Positions 37,139 through 46,313 of a stretch of 64,000 nt of DNA are shown here, piece by piece. The notes under the pieces were generated by a model. The model searched no databases, was not told the origin of the DNA, and saw nothing but the letters and a program-made list of their open reading frames with translations. Every line of letters begins with the position of its first letter. The stretch's first letter is position 1. The stretch spans positions 62,001 to 126,000 of the forward strand of contig CAXXMM010000009.1 of NCBI GenBank assembly GCA_963676385.2, read 5' to 3'. This DNA comes from UBA1422 sp963676385 (GTDB lineage: Bacteria > Bacillota > Clostridia > Peptostreptococcales > Anaerovoracaceae). A program made the translations under genes and the position numbers.

Positions 37139-39823
37139 CTATCCAAGTTTTTTCTCCACCGCCAACAATCGTTCTTTGACTTTTGTAAGCATATCTTCAT
37201 ATTTGGCCATTTTTTCTTTTTCTTCCTGAATGACCTTCGCCGGTGCTTTGGATACAAATCCGACATTATCCAATTTCTTCTGAACCCTCATTACCTCTCC
37301 GGTAAGTTTCTCCTTTTCACGGGAGAGTCTTGCCAACTCCACATCATAATCCAAAAGTTCATCTGAAGGGATAAACAGTTCTGCCCCTTCTATCACTGCA
37401 GACATAACATCCTCCGGCAAAGAATCCTTGTTCTCAACAAAGGTAATCTCGGTAATATTAGCCATTTGTTTTATATATCGTGTGCCGGCTACAAAGGCGG
37501 GCCGAACATCCACTTTTGTAAAGACAATAATGGAGAGTTTTTTGCTAGGGGCCGCATCTGCTTCAACTCGAATTGTTCGAATAGCTTTAATCGCCGCCAT
37601 TGCCAATTCAATGACCTCTGTTTCCTCCGGAAAATTTTTGTCATCTTGATAAATCGGCCACTGAGATTCCATAAGGAATCCCTTTGTCTTGGGCAAATAA
37701 CTCCAAATCTCTTCGGTAATAAACGGCATGAAGGGATGTAGCATCTTAATCAGGTCTTTTAATGCAGCAACGAGAACACTAACCGCAACTCTTTTGTCTT
37801 CCGCATCTGTGCCATAAAGCCTGCCTTTTACAAGTTCAATATACCAGTCGCAATACTCGTTCCAAATTGTCTCATATACCCGCTGTCCTGCCATTCCTAG
37901 CTCATACTTATCCATGGCATCTGTCACAGCTTTTGTCCCCTGATTGATTCGAGAAATTATCCATCGGTCTTCATCTTGAAGACTCAATTTACTTAGATTC
38001 TCTTCAATTTCCAGTTGAGGAGAAAAAGTTCCATCTTCGTTTTCCCCTCCCAGATTCATGATAACAAATCTAGATGCATTCCATAGTTTGTTGGCAAAGT
38101 TCCGTGCTGCTTCCAATTTTTCATCCTGAAAACGCATGTCATTTCCGGGGGAAATGCCAGTCATTAACATAAATCGAAGGGCATCTGCGCCCATATGATT
38201 TATCACATCCAAAGGATCAATCCCATTCCCCAAGGATTTACTCATTTTTCGGCCTTGGGCATCACGCACCAACCCATGAACAAAAACATGATGGAACGGA
38301 GGTTCTCCTGTAATTTCCAAGGCTGAAAACACCATTCTAACTACCCAGAAGAATATAATATCATATCCGGTTACAAGTACATCGGTGGGATAGAAATACT
38401 TCATATCTTCTGTGTCCTCAGGCCATCCTAATGTACTGAAAGGCCAAAGACCAGAACTGAACCAGGTGTCCAGAACGTCTTCATCTTGACGAATGTTGGT
38501 GCTTCCACACTTGGGACATTTGTCCGGCATTTTCCGGGCTACCATGATTTCACCGCATTCATCGCAATAGTATGCCGGGATCCGATGCCCCCACCATAGT
38601 TGTCTGGAAATGCACCAGTCTCTAATATTTTCTAACCAATGGAGATATATTTTCTCAAAGCGTTGAGGAACATGTTCCAACGTTCCGTTTTTTGCGGCCT
38701 CCATGGCGGGAATTGCCAAGGATTCCATGTCAACAAACCACTGGTCCGAAAGCATTGGCTCTACAATTGTAGAACACCGATAGCATTCTCCTAAAGGGAT
38801 TTCCTTTTCCTCAGTCTTGACCAAATAGCCTGCTTGATCCAAATCAGCAATCCATTCTTTTCGGCATTGGAAACGATCCAGCCCTTCATATTTTCCGGCC
38901 AAGCTGTTCATTTTCGCATCCTTGTCAATGCAGGAGAGCCTTGGTAATCCATGACGTTCTCCAACTTCAAAGTCATTTTGATCATGGGCTGGGGTAATCT
39001 TAACTGCTCCGGTACCTTTTTGGGGATCCGGATATGAATCTGCAATAACAGGGATCTCCCGTCCAACCAATGGCAAAATCACATTTTTTCCCACCATTGC
39101 CTTATATCTTTCATCGTCAGGGTGAACCGCAATGGCCACATCCCCAAACATGGTCTCCGGCCTAGAAGTGGCTACCACAATGCCTTCTCCGCCGTCAACG
39201 GCTGGATATTTGAAGTACCAGTACTTTCCGGCTTTATCTTGATGTTCCACTTCTGCATCAGAAAGGGAGGTTCCACAGGTGGGGCACCAGTTGATTAATC
39301 GATTTCCCCGATAGATTAGTCCCTTTTCGTACAGCCGAATGAAGAATTCAGTCACTGCTTTGTTACAACCTTCATCCATGGTAAACCGCTCTCTGGACCA
39401 GTCACAGGAGTCCCCCAGCTTTCGGCACTGGGCGGTTATTTTCCCGCCATATAGTTTTTTCCAGGCCCATGCCCGTTCCAAAAAGGCTTCCCGTCCGATT
39501 TCTTCTTTCTCCATCCCTTCTTCGTTTCGAAGTTTCTCAACCACCTTGACTTCCGTGGCAATACTGGCATGATCGCTTCCCGGAAGCCATAAGGCAGAGA
39601 ATCCCTGCATTCTTTTCCATCTGGTCAAGACATCCTGTAGGGTTTGGTCCAAAGCATGTCCCATGTGCAACTGTCCTGTAATATTGGGAGGGGGCATCAC
39701 AATGGTAAAGGGCTTTTTGTTGGCATCACGTTGTGCAATAAACGCCCCGCTGTTCTCCCATTCCGCATAGATTCGGTCTTCAAACTCTTTGGGGTTATAA
39801 GTTTTAGCCAGATTTTTTTTCAT
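37139..39823 (-). CDS. valS: Valyl-tRNA synthetase
   Basis: The 894-residue class I synthetase starts at 39823 (MKKNLAKTYNP) behind GAAAGGAG. HIGH-type motif: PPPNITGQLHMGHA. KMSKS motif: GRKMSKSLGNG. Zinc-type CPTC and CDEC/CPKC pairs are present, plus the editing domain, the anticodon-binding domain, and the ValRS-specific C-terminal coiled coil (about 830-894). Expression is controlled by the T-box leader upstream. Confidence 0.97.
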   Translation of the reverse strand: MKKNLAKTYNPKEFEDRIYAEWENSGAFIAQRDANKKPFTIVMPPPNITGQLHMGHALDQTLQDVLTRWKRMQGFSALWLPGSDHASIATEVKVVEKLRNEEGMEKEEIGREAFLERAWAWKKLYGGKITAQCRKLGDSCDWSRERFTMDEGCNKAVTEFFIRLYEKGLIYRGNRLINWCPTCGTSLSDAEVEHQDKAGKYWYFKYPAVDGGEGIVVATSRPETMFGDVAIAVHPDDERYKAMVGKNVILPLVGREIPVIADSYPDPQKGTGAVKITPAHDQNDFEVGERHGLPRLSCIDKDAKMNSLAGKYEGLDRFQCRKEWIADLDQAGYLVKTEEKEIPLGECYRCSTIVEPMLSDQWFVDMESLAIPAMEAAKNGTLEHVPQRFEKIYLHWLENIRDWCISRQLWWGHRIPAYYCDECGEIMVARKMPDKCPKCGSTNIRQDEDVLDTWFSSGLWPFSTLGWPEDTEDMKYFYPTDVLVTGYDIIFFWVVRMVFSALEITGEPPFHHVFVHGLVRDAQGRKMSKSLGNGIDPLDVINHMGADALRFMLMTGISPGNDMRFQDEKLEAARNFANKLWNASRFVIMNLGGENEDGTFSPQLEIEENLSKLSLQDEDRWIISRINQGTKAVTDAMDKYELGMAGQRVYETIWNEYCDWYIELVKGRLYGTDAEDKRVAVSVLVAALKDLIKMLHPFMPFITEEIWSYLPKTKGFLMESQWPIYQDDKNFPEETEVIELAMAAIKAIRTIRVEADAAPSKKLSIIVFTKVDVRPAFVAGTRYIKQMANITEITFVENKDSLPEDVMSAVIEGAELFIPSDELLDYDVELARLSREKEKLTGEVMRVQKKLDNVGFVSKAPAKVIQEEKEKMAKYEDMLTKVKERLLAVEKKLG

Positions 39824-39898
39824 GCTGGTTCTCCTTTCGCTTCCCTTCCATAAATTTGGCTTTACCAATGGGAAGGTCCTTTTCAATTCTCCGAGGTC

Positions 39899-40135
39899 TG
39901 GTATTAAAAATCCGCCCCTCGTCGCCGTCAGGCAAAAACTAAAGGACGGATATAGTTCCGCGGTACCACCTTTATTCTATGGGAATCCCCCACAGCACTC
40001 ATTATAACCTTTGACTCAAAAGCAACCTTCAGGAAACGCGTTTCTCAGGAACCTTCCAGCCGGTCCTCCCGGGTTCCATTCTCTGTTGAGGCCTATTGCC
40101 CTACTCCTCTTCATCACAGTCAATATATGGTTGTA
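39899..40135 (-). promoter_or_regulatory. T-box leader of valS
   Basis: The minus strand carries the hallmark T-box sequence GGTGGTACCGCGG (39958-39970). After it comes a terminator helix pairing ATCCGTCC with GGGCGGAT and ending in TTTTT (39905-39953). Upstream, TTGACT and AGTCAA can close the stem I base. A GTT valine triplet lies in the likely specifier region (GAAGGTTGC), but I cannot fold it to prove the specifier. Uncharged tRNA-Val should stabilise the antiterminator and raise valS expression. Confidence 0.9.
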
Positions 40136-40141
40136 CGTTGT

Positions 40142-40170
40142 ATTATAGTTGATTTATGGAAGTCGGTCAA
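40142..40170 (-). promoter_or_regulatory. Promoter of the valS T-box leader
   Basis: Minus strand: TTGACC (40165-40170), 17-base spacer, perfect TATAAT (40142-40147). The promoter ends just before the stop codon of the upstream permease. Confidence 0.75.
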
Positions 40171-40175
40171 GGTTT

Positions 40176-41276
40176 CTATTTGAATATATGAATGACACCT
40201 TTACTATTTAGATGCATTACCAGAGAAAGGCCAATGGGGAGTCCAAACAGTCCAATCACTCCAAATAGTTGGGCACCCACAAAGATGCACATTAGGGTAA
40301 CCAACGGGTGAAGTCCTAATCGCGGTCCCACTAATTTGGGTTCAATAATATTACGGATTATTGTAACAAAAACATACAGCCCAAATATAGAAAAAGCAAA
40401 TTTGTAATCTGTCTGTATCAGCGCAATGATGGTCCAGGGAATCATGATACCCCCGGTTCCGAATATAGGTAGAATGTCAAAGGCGGCAATCCCAATGCCC
40501 ACTAAAATAGCATTGTCCACTCCTATAACGGTCATCCCTATGGACAGTTCAATGGCAGTTACGCTCATGATGATGCCGTACGCCTTAAGCACTTTTAAAA
40601 CTGTGCCTGTTAGATATCCTTTGATGTGATGCATCAATTCTTTTTTTTGTGGCGAAATTTGTCGACTGACAAATCCTGTAAACCGATCAAAGTCCATGGC
40701 AGCAAAGAAGGTAGAAATCACCATCAATAAAATCTTGATGACCATTACAGGGACAGAAGTGACCAAGTTTGAAATCCAAGTAAGCATCCATCCCGAGAAA
40801 TTTCCCAGCATGGCTCCCACAGATTTAAGCAGTTGATCATAAAGTCCGTTAAGGCTGTCCACCAAATTAGGATCCATCAATGCCACCCCTCGCTGAACAC
40901 TCTCGTATATTTTGTTCAAAAGTGGCTGGAACTGGGTTTCATAAAGCCCCGGTATATTGGTAACAAAATCTGCCAGACGGGCAACCGCACCAATGCCAAG
41001 AAAAGTCAGTAAGACACCGATGGTGGAATAAAATATCAACACATACAGCGCACATAATGGTTTGATGGGAATCCGAACTTTGCGAACCGTTTTTTCTGCA
41101 AGTTTCCGAACAATCGCCGCAAATAAAAAGGCGAATATAAAGGGGGAAATAAGCCCCAAACCATAATATAAAACAAGGAAAATAAGTCCTGCCCATAATC
41201 CATAATACAAGGCACGGATGACAAAATCCTTCTTTGGGCCCAGGTTATGGTCGACCTTTTCCTCCAATTGGTTCAA
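40176..41276 (-). CDS. AI-2E family / YtvI-like membrane protein
   Basis: The start is set at a TTG (41276) that has AAAGGAGTG at the right distance; the frame open upstream lacks a site. The 366-residue protein is a typical AI-2E family permease with several hydrophobic segments in the N-terminal half, a large middle loop, and the conserved C-terminal block (LPIFGTGGIMIPW, RNIIEPKLVGPRLGLHPL). The size and layout resemble the sporulation membrane protein YtvI of Firmicutes. Cargo unknown. Confidence 0.82.
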   Translation of the reverse strand: MNQLEEKVDHNLGPKKDFVIRALYYGLWAGLIFLVLYYGLGLISPFIFAFLFAAIVRKLAEKTVRKVRIPIKPLCALYVLIFYSTIGVLLTFLGIGAVARLADFVTNIPGLYETQFQPLLNKIYESVQRGVALMDPNLVDSLNGLYDQLLKSVGAMLGNFSGWMLTWISNLVTSVPVMVIKILLMVISTFFAAMDFDRFTGFVSRQISPQKKELMHHIKGYLTGTVLKVLKAYGIIMSVTAIELSIGMTVIGVDNAILVGIGIAAFDILPIFGTGGIMIPWTIIALIQTDYKFAFSIFGLYVFVTIIRNIIEPKLVGPRLGLHPLVTLMCIFVGAQLFGVIGLFGLPIGLSLVMHLNSKGVIHIFK

Positions 41277-41401
41277 AATAACACTCCTTTGATGGTATGC
41301 AGTGCAACAAAATGTTGATGACAAGTATATTGTAATGCATTTTTGCGGGAATAAAAACAGATTTCCCAGAATACTTTAATGTTCTTAAAATATCTTACCG
41401 A

Positions 41402-42400
41402 TTATATTTTGCCTAGCCTCTGATAATAGTTCCAAGCATCCTGACACATATCCTCCAAGGTAAGCTCCGCTTTCCAGTTTAACTGGGCTTCAGCTTTTTT
41501 GGTTGACGCATAACAAATGGGGATATCCCCCTCTCGTCTGGTTCCAATATCATATGGGATGGAGACCCCAGTGACATTTTCAAAAGCCCGAACTACTTCC
41601 AGAACACTAAAACCCTTACCTGTCCCCAAATTATAGATGGAAACCCCGGGCATTATGTGGTTTAATGCTGCCAAATGACCATTGGCCAAATCGCATACAT
41701 GAATATAATCTCTAACACCGGTTCCATCCGGGGTTGGATAGTCATTTCCAAATATGTTTAATTGCTCCAACTCTCCTGCTGCAACTTTTTGAATGTATGG
41801 CATCAAATTGTTGGGAATTCCTGTGGGATTTTCTCCCAGCAGACCACTGGGATCCGCACCTGCAGGGTTAAAATACCGAAGCAAGGAGATTTCCCAAGCA
41901 GCATCCTTGCTGCTAAGATCTCTCAACATTTTTTCAATGGCCAGTTTGGTCTTCCCGTAAGGATTGGTGGCTCCAAGGGGCGCCTCTTCATCAATGGGAA
42001 CAATTTCCGGATTCCCATACACCGTGGCGGAGGAGCTGAAAACAATTCGCTTGACCTGATGCCGTTTCATGGCATCCAAAAGGTTAGTAGTACCCCCAAC
42101 ATTATTTTCAAAATATAGTTTGGGACGTTTCATGGATTCCCCAACAGCCTTCAGCCCAGCAAAGTGTATCACACCTTCAACGTCAAATTCCATAAAGGTC
42201 TGCTCAATGTCCCCAGGGTTTCTAAGATCACCAAGAATAAAGGGGACTTCTTTTCCTACCAACTTCTCCAAATTTCCTACCACATCTAAAGAGGAGTTAG
42301 ACAGATTATCAAGGAGCACCACATCTATGCCTGCTTTGATTAGAGCAGCTGCTGTGTGGCTACCAATGTAGCCGGTACCGCCTGTGAGTAGAATCGCCAT
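41402..42400 (-). CDS. galE: UDP-glucose 4-epimerase
   Basis: The 332-residue short-chain dehydrogenase-type enzyme starts at 42400 behind GGAGGAAGAGG. NAD-binding motif GGTGYIGSH; catalytic Ser and YxxxK in SSSATVYG and NPYGKTK. The C-terminal GTRREGD substrate block is present. It interconverts UDP-glucose and UDP-galactose. It stands alone between the LUD-gene terminator and the permease. Confidence 0.94.
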   Translation of the reverse strand: MAILLTGGTGYIGSHTAAALIKAGIDVVLLDNLSNSSLDVVGNLEKLVGKEVPFILGDLRNPGDIEQTFMEFDVEGVIHFAGLKAVGESMKRPKLYFENNVGGTTNLLDAMKRHQVKRIVFSSSATVYGNPEIVPIDEEAPLGATNPYGKTKLAIEKMLRDLSSKDAAWEISLLRYFNPAGADPSGLLGENPTGIPNNLMPYIQKVAAGELEQLNIFGNDYPTPDGTGVRDYIHVCDLANGHLAALNHIMPGVSIYNLGTGKGFSVLEVVRAFENVTGVSIPYDIGTRREGDIPICYASTKKAEAQLNWKAELTLEDMCQDAWNYYQRLGKI

Positions 42401-42495
42401 CCTCTTCCTCCATTCTGGGTTTAATTTATACCTATTAATATTATATAACATACCCTCCCTGAATTGCACCAAAAAATTATTCCCAGTAGAGATTT

Positions 42496-42523
42496 TAAAA
42501 AACCACCTCTGCAGGGTGGTCTT
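42496..42523 (-). terminator. Intrinsic terminator after the LUD gene
   Basis: Minus strand: ACCACC-CTGCAGA-GGTGGT hairpin followed by TTTTTTAAAA, 12 bases past the LUD stop codon. Confidence 0.85.
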
Positions 42524-42534
42524 TTATCTTTTTC

Positions 42535-43152
42535 TTAATATCCCCATTTCCCTTCCACAATAATCACATGCAACCTATCCGGATCAAATTGTCTGGTTAT
42601 CATAACGAAGTCATTGCAAATCCGGTCTTTAGCGTTACAGTCTGTGCAACTGCCTGTAGGGACGCATGGGGTATCTCGCCCCAGTCTTTTAGCATCCAAA
42701 GGGGCAGCGACTTGTCTGACTCTTTCCATTCCCTCCGCCTCATTTTTGCTAATTTTGTTGGTACCAACAACCAAAATCACTTTAGGTGGACCATAAATCA
42801 TAGGCGCAACCCGGCTGCCGTTGCCATCAATATTAATAATCTTTCCATCTGATGTAACAGCGTTTGCACCGCTAACAAAAACATCCGCCCTAAAATTCTG
42901 TAAATAAATCTCCCGTTTGTCTCTCCCTGAAAGGGAGGGTTGCTGTTTGTCTAAAAAATCTATTTTTCGGTCTCTTAGATAATCAAAAACCCCTAGCTCC
43001 TCTAAGGTCATGGAGTCTCCCGTTCCAACAGTACTCCCGTCAGGAATCAAGTGATTTAATAGTTCAAAAAGGGTCTCTGCCGTTTCCGCGTAGTGCCCCT
43101 TCATATTGTGTCGGGCGAGATTTTTCATTGTATTCAAAATGTTTGAATCCAT
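42535..43152 (-). CDS. LUD-domain protein (LutC/YkgG-like)
   Basis: The 205-residue protein fits the LUD (DUF162) family: TVGTGDSMTLEELG, a middle block FVSGANAVTSDG, GNGSRVAPMIYGP, and the C-terminal CVPTGSCTDCNAKDRICN, whose four Cys could bind an Fe-S cluster or zinc. Related LutC takes part in lactate oxidation; stand-alone LUD proteins with this Cys tail are poorly characterised. AGGAGGACTCC precedes the ATG. It is the last gene of a set beginning at 44425 and sits 15 bases after larC. Confidence 0.82.
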   Translation of the reverse strand: MDSNILNTMKNLARHNMKGHYAETAETLFELLNHLIPDGSTVGTGDSMTLEELGVFDYLRDRKIDFLDKQQPSLSGRDKREIYLQNFRADVFVSGANAVTSDGKIINIDGNGSRVAPMIYGPPKVILVVGTNKISKNEAEGMERVRQVAAPLDAKRLGRDTPCVPTGSCTDCNAKDRICNDFVMITRQFDPDRLHVIIVEGKWGY

Positions 43153-43167
43153 GGAGTCCTCCTAACC

Positions 43168-43870
43168 CTATTTTTGAGATTGAATTCGATACAGTTTCAT
43201 GCCTTCGCAGAAACGCTTCCGGGAAGATTCTTGCTCCATTGTTCTGGTGCCAACTGCCATCACCGTGTCAAGTACAAGCCATTCATCTGTGACTTCGTCC
43301 ATAAATTCTGCGCCCAACCCAATCAGTGCTGCAAGTCCGGTGGGAGTCACCCTTTCCATTTTCACGTCATCACAAACAAATTGAAGTTGACATTGTTTCA
43401 TCATGGCCTTGACCGCCGGCACGGGGACAGAAATTTCACCGTGACTGCACATCACAGTGCCCCACCCCATCATGAATGGTGGAACAGAAAACATATTCCG
43501 GATCCAGTTTGTGAATTGCCGCAGCAATTCCAACCATATTCTCAATGGCTTGGTTCCTTCCCACTTCATGAAAATGGACGGTATCCAGAGTTTCCTTATG
43601 AACTTCAGCTTCCGCTTTTGCCAAGGCTGTATAAATATTCAGTACAATCGCTTTTACTGGATCTTCAAGTTGACTTTCACCAATAAGGGCCTCAATTTCC
43701 CGAAAGCTACGGTGGTGATGACCATGAGCAGGCTTGTCATCCCTTGAAAATATACTGGCTTGCTGCCCTTCCACATAGTCAGAATCTCCACATAAGGAAG
43801 TCAATCCCCGGCATAGCATATCCCCGCTTACACCATGGGTACAATCAATGTATATAGCTATTTTTTGCAT
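43168..43870 (-). CDS. larC: LarC-like nickel-pincer cofactor insertion protein, frame broken
   Basis: I join two frames. The 5' part starts at 43870 (MQKIAIYIDC, then THGVSGDMLCRGL, the LarC opening) with a His-rich loop AHGHHHRSF and TVHFHEVG. The 3' part has GTVMCSHGEISVPVPAV and RVTPTGLAALIGLG. Removing one G from the GGGG run at 43460-43463 fuses them. The restored product is about 233 residues, so it covers only the LarC1-type region and lacks most of LarC2. LarC inserts nickel into the pyridinium cofactor of lactate racemase. No larA or larE is in the window. Its start overlaps the AhpD-like stop by 13 bases. Confidence 0.78.
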
Positions 43871-44181
43871 CCGCAATCCACATTTCCCTTCAGTATTTCT
43901 TTCCAATCATCAATCACATCATGCGTCCAACAGTCATCGGCTCCTGCCGCTTCCCGCATAGTCAATGCCAAAATATAAGTAAGTTCTTCAACCGTGGCTC
44001 CTGCCTCTAACGCTCCCTTAAAATGCTTTAAAACGCAAGGTTTTGATCTACCTTTGATGGACAACGCAAAACAGATGAATTGATAGGTTTTTTCATCAAT
44101 ATGTCTTTTCTCAGCATATAATGCATCTAGTTCATCAAGTTTTTCAGCAAACTCCGGAAAAAATTCTTCTAACATTCTCAT
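43858..44181 (-). CDS. Carboxymuconolactone decarboxylase / AhpD-like protein
   Basis: The start at 44181 (MRMLEEFFPE) has GAGGG upstream. The 107-residue protein has the CMD fold: SIKGRSKPCVLKHFKGALEAG, with the CxxxH half of the AhpD active site but Ser-Lys-Pro in place of the first Cys. It ends in DCGCKK. The loss of one redox Cys argues against AhpD-type peroxidase support; a different thiol or decarboxylase role is possible. It lies 10 bases after the redox-disulfide gene. Confidence 0.8.
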   Translation of the reverse strand: MRMLEEFFPEFAEKLDELDALYAEKRHIDEKTYQFICFALSIKGRSKPCVLKHFKGALEAGATVEELTYILALTMREAAGADDCWTHDVIDDWKEILKGNVDCGCKK

Positions 44182-44191
44182 TTCATTTCCC

Positions 44192-44425
44192 TCACTTTTC
44201 CAACAAAGCAACCACTTCTGATACAGACAAAATTTTGCCTGCAGACACAACTTTTTCATTGATTACAAGCGCCGGAGTTCTCATCACCCCATACCCAACA
44301 ATCTCGGTGATATCCCTCACATGATCAACTGTTGCGTCTAATCCCAATTTTTCAATTGCTGCATCCACATTTTTTTCTAGGCTATTACATTTTGAACACC
44401 CAGTTCCCAAAATTTTAATTACCAT
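44192..44425 (-). CDS. Small redox-active disulfide protein (thioredoxin-like)
   Basis: The 77-residue protein is a minimal thioredoxin fold of the MTH895/TM0996 type: CSKC active site (Cys10, Cys13), cis-Pro in RTPALVINEKVV. Such proteins often sit beside ArsP/DUF318 permeases. AGGAGG precedes the start. It is the first gene of a set with its own promoter. Confidence 0.88.
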   Translation of the reverse strand: MVIKILGTGCSKCNSLEKNVDAAIEKLGLDATVDHVRDITEIVGYGVMRTPALVINEKVVSAGKILSVSEVVALLEK

Positions 44426-44452
44426 TTTATCCTCCTGCTATTGTATATAACT

Positions 44453-44481
44453 ATTATAGTCATGCCTCATGACTCAATCAA
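44453..44481 (-). promoter_or_regulatory. Promoter with operator palindrome filling the spacer
   Basis: Minus strand: TTGATT (44476-44481), 17-base spacer, TATAAT (44453-44458). The perfect palindrome AGTCATG-CCT-CATGACT (44458-44474) occupies virtually the whole spacer. A protein bound here would directly control the promoter. The transcript would have a leader of about 20 bases before 44425. Confidence 0.65.
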
Positions 44482-44573
44482 TGTAAACCTATACTTGTTC
44501 AGCCATTTACACTTCTACACCAAGCCGAAACGGCTCTTATTTTATTGCCTGCTAGTCCGCTCCGTGAGTTATC

Positions 44574-44837
44574 TCAACAACAATTTGAATTTTCCCCACA
44601 TCCACAAGCACAATTACATTGACTACTTACCTCTTTTCCCGTATCTCCGACATATTCAATGGCAGATGCCGGGCACCGAGCTTGACATCCTTTGCAACCG
44701 TATCCACATCCTTCCGGATTGATTACTATCGGACTGTCCGTTCCTTTTTCGTAGACCCCATTGGGGCACATCTCAATGCAAGCACCACACTGAATGCAAT
44801 TTTCAATGTTAATGACCGGATACCATTCTTTTGACAT
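44574..44837 (-). CDS. Ferredoxin-like 4Fe-4S protein with Cys-rich tail
   Basis: The ATG at 44837 has GGGAGATAAT upstream. The 87-residue protein has a CIQCGACIEMCP motif and a second, irregular one (GCGYGCKGCQARCP), so probably two clusters. It ends in CNCACGCGENSNCC, seven Cys in 14 residues, resembling a metal-binding tail. It follows the ArsP-like permease by 40 bases. The electron partner is unknown. Confidence 0.82.
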   Translation of the reverse strand: MSKEWYPVINIENCIQCGACIEMCPNGVYEKGTDSPIVINPEGCGYGCKGCQARCPASAIEYVGDTGKEVSSQCNCACGCGENSNCC

Positions 44838-44877
44838 ATTATCTCCCTTCGATTTCACAACCAAACATTACAATAAT

Positions 44878-45882
44878 TTATATTAGGAAAAATCCAAATG
44901 CATTAAACACATAGCCAATGATAAGGATACCAATAACCACAACCCCAAAGAACATGGCTAACAATTTTGTTTTCACCACTTTTTTTAGCATAATTAATGA
45001 GGGAAGCGAAAGTGCTGTCACCGCCATCATAAAAGATAAAGCTGTGCCAATGCCGACGCCTTTTCCCACCAAGGCCTCCGCGATGGGGAGGGTCCCAAAA
45101 ATATCCGCATACATGGGCACTCCCACAAAAGTAGCAACCAAAACGGAATACCATTTGTCCTGTCCCAGTAAGGCAGAAATAACTTCCGCCGGAATCCAGT
45201 TGTGAATCAAGGCACCAATGCCAACGCCAATGAGTATGTAAATCCAAACCCGCTTCACAATATCCAACACTTGCAGTTTCCCAATATTCACTCTGTCCCT
45301 TACAGATAAAGTTTCTTGCTCCAATTCGGCCATGTGGTTTTGATAAACAAAAGGTTCTACGTAGGCTTCCATTTTTGCCTTACTAATAACAGTGCCTCCC
45401 ACTACAGCCAATATAAGCCCCACAAATACATATGCAATGGCGATTCTCCAGTTAAAAATACTGGCCAAAAGCAATACGGAGGCCAAGTCCACCAAAGGAG
45501 AAGATATCAAGAAAGAAAAAGTGACACCGATGGGAAGGCCCGCGCTGGTAAATCCAATGAAAAGGGGGATTGAAGAGCAAGAGCAAAATGGGGTAATGGT
45601 GCCAAGCAAAGCACCGAAAATATTAGATGCAATGCCCCTATGCCCCCCAAGAATTTTGCGGGTGCGTTCCGGAGGGAAAAAGCTTTGAACATAAGAAATC
45701 ACAAAAATCAGCACCGAAAGCAAGATAAAAATCTTGATCACATCGTAAATAAAAAAGTGGAGGCTGCCTCCCAATCTATCATCCAAACTGAGGCCAAACA
45801 CATTTTCAACCAAACCTTTAATTAAATCATACAACCAATTCATTTTTAGTAATTGATCGTTCAGCCATTCTAAAATGAACAT
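44878..45882 (-). CDS. ArsP/DUF318-family permease
   Basis: The 334-residue integral membrane protein has about eight hydrophobic segments and the family motif GTITPFCSCSSIPLFIG with paired Cys, repeated in looser form at FVGVPMYADIFGTLPI. ArsP members export trivalent organoarsenicals; others are only called permeases. GAGGAG lies upstream and the start overlaps the arsR end by 13 bases, so the regulator and permease are translated together. Substrate is inferred from the ArsR neighbour. Confidence 0.88.
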   Translation of the reverse strand: MFILEWLNDQLLKMNWLYDLIKGLVENVFGLSLDDRLGGSLHFFIYDVIKIFILLSVLIFVISYVQSFFPPERTRKILGGHRGIASNIFGALLGTITPFCSCSSIPLFIGFTSAGLPIGVTFSFLISSPLVDLASVLLLASIFNWRIAIAYVFVGLILAVVGGTVISKAKMEAYVEPFVYQNHMAELEQETLSVRDRVNIGKLQVLDIVKRVWIYILIGVGIGALIHNWIPAEVISALLGQDKWYSVLVATFVGVPMYADIFGTLPIAEALVGKGVGIGTALSFMMAVTALSLPSLIMLKKVVKTKLLAMFFGVVVIGILIIGYVFNAFGFFLI

Positions 45883-46232
45883 TTTGGGTTCTCCTCTTCT
45901 ATCTTATTGGGTTCGCAACATTCACTTTCCGTAGATACACCATCCGACGCGGCAGCAAGGGATGCCCGATAAATTTGATTCACAAAGTCCGAGTAATCGG
46001 ACAGCGTCTTCAAATTCATTGAATAGTGAGACCACTTCCCATCTTTTCGAGTATGAACTAAGTCACAATCCGATAAAATACGCATGTGGTGGGACAACGT
46101 GGGTTGGGTAATATCAAAAAAAACCAAAAGTTTGCAAGCACAACGTTCTTGCTGAATAATCATCTGTATTATCTGCAGTCGATTAGGGTCTGACAAGGCT
46201 TTATTAATCAATGTAAACTGTTCATTATTCAT
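45870..46232 (-). CDS. ArsR/SmtB-family metalloregulator
   Basis: The 120-residue winged-helix protein starts at 46232 (MNNEQFTLI). It shows SDPNRLQIIQMI, the metal-site motif ERCACKLL (Cys-x-Cys, as in the ELCVC box of ArsR) and the recognition helix ITQPTLSHHMRIL. The C terminus carries another pair in ECCEP. It likely represses its own operon by binding the arms at 46263-46313 and releases on thiol-binding metalloid. Confidence 0.9.
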   Translation of the reverse strand: MNNEQFTLINKALSDPNRLQIIQMIIQQERCACKLLVFFDITQPTLSHHMRILSDCDLVHTRKDGKWSHYSMNLKTLSDYSDFVNQIYRASLAAASDGVSTESECCEPNKIEEENPKCSF

Positions 46233-46262
46233 GGAAATTCCTTTCACCGCTTGATTCACATA

Positions 46263-46313
46263 GACGTTCATCTATATGTCTATACCAACATATCACACAC
46301 ATAGATGAATGTC
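46263..46313. promoter_or_regulatory. ArsR operator arms and promoter of the arsR operon
   Basis: Inverted arms GAC-G-TTCATCTAT (46263-46275) and CATAGATGAATGTC (46300-46313) match at 13 of 14 bases. The minus-strand promoter runs between them: TTGACA (46310-46315), 17-base spacer, TATGTT (46287-46292). One arm covers the -35 side and the other lies near the start site, a layout suited to repression. Confidence 0.65.

Noticed and set aside
44523..44535. AGCCG-AAA-CGGCT hairpin as terminator of the ferredoxin gene
   Set aside because: On the minus strand no T run follows it; the T-rich side is on the wrong strand.
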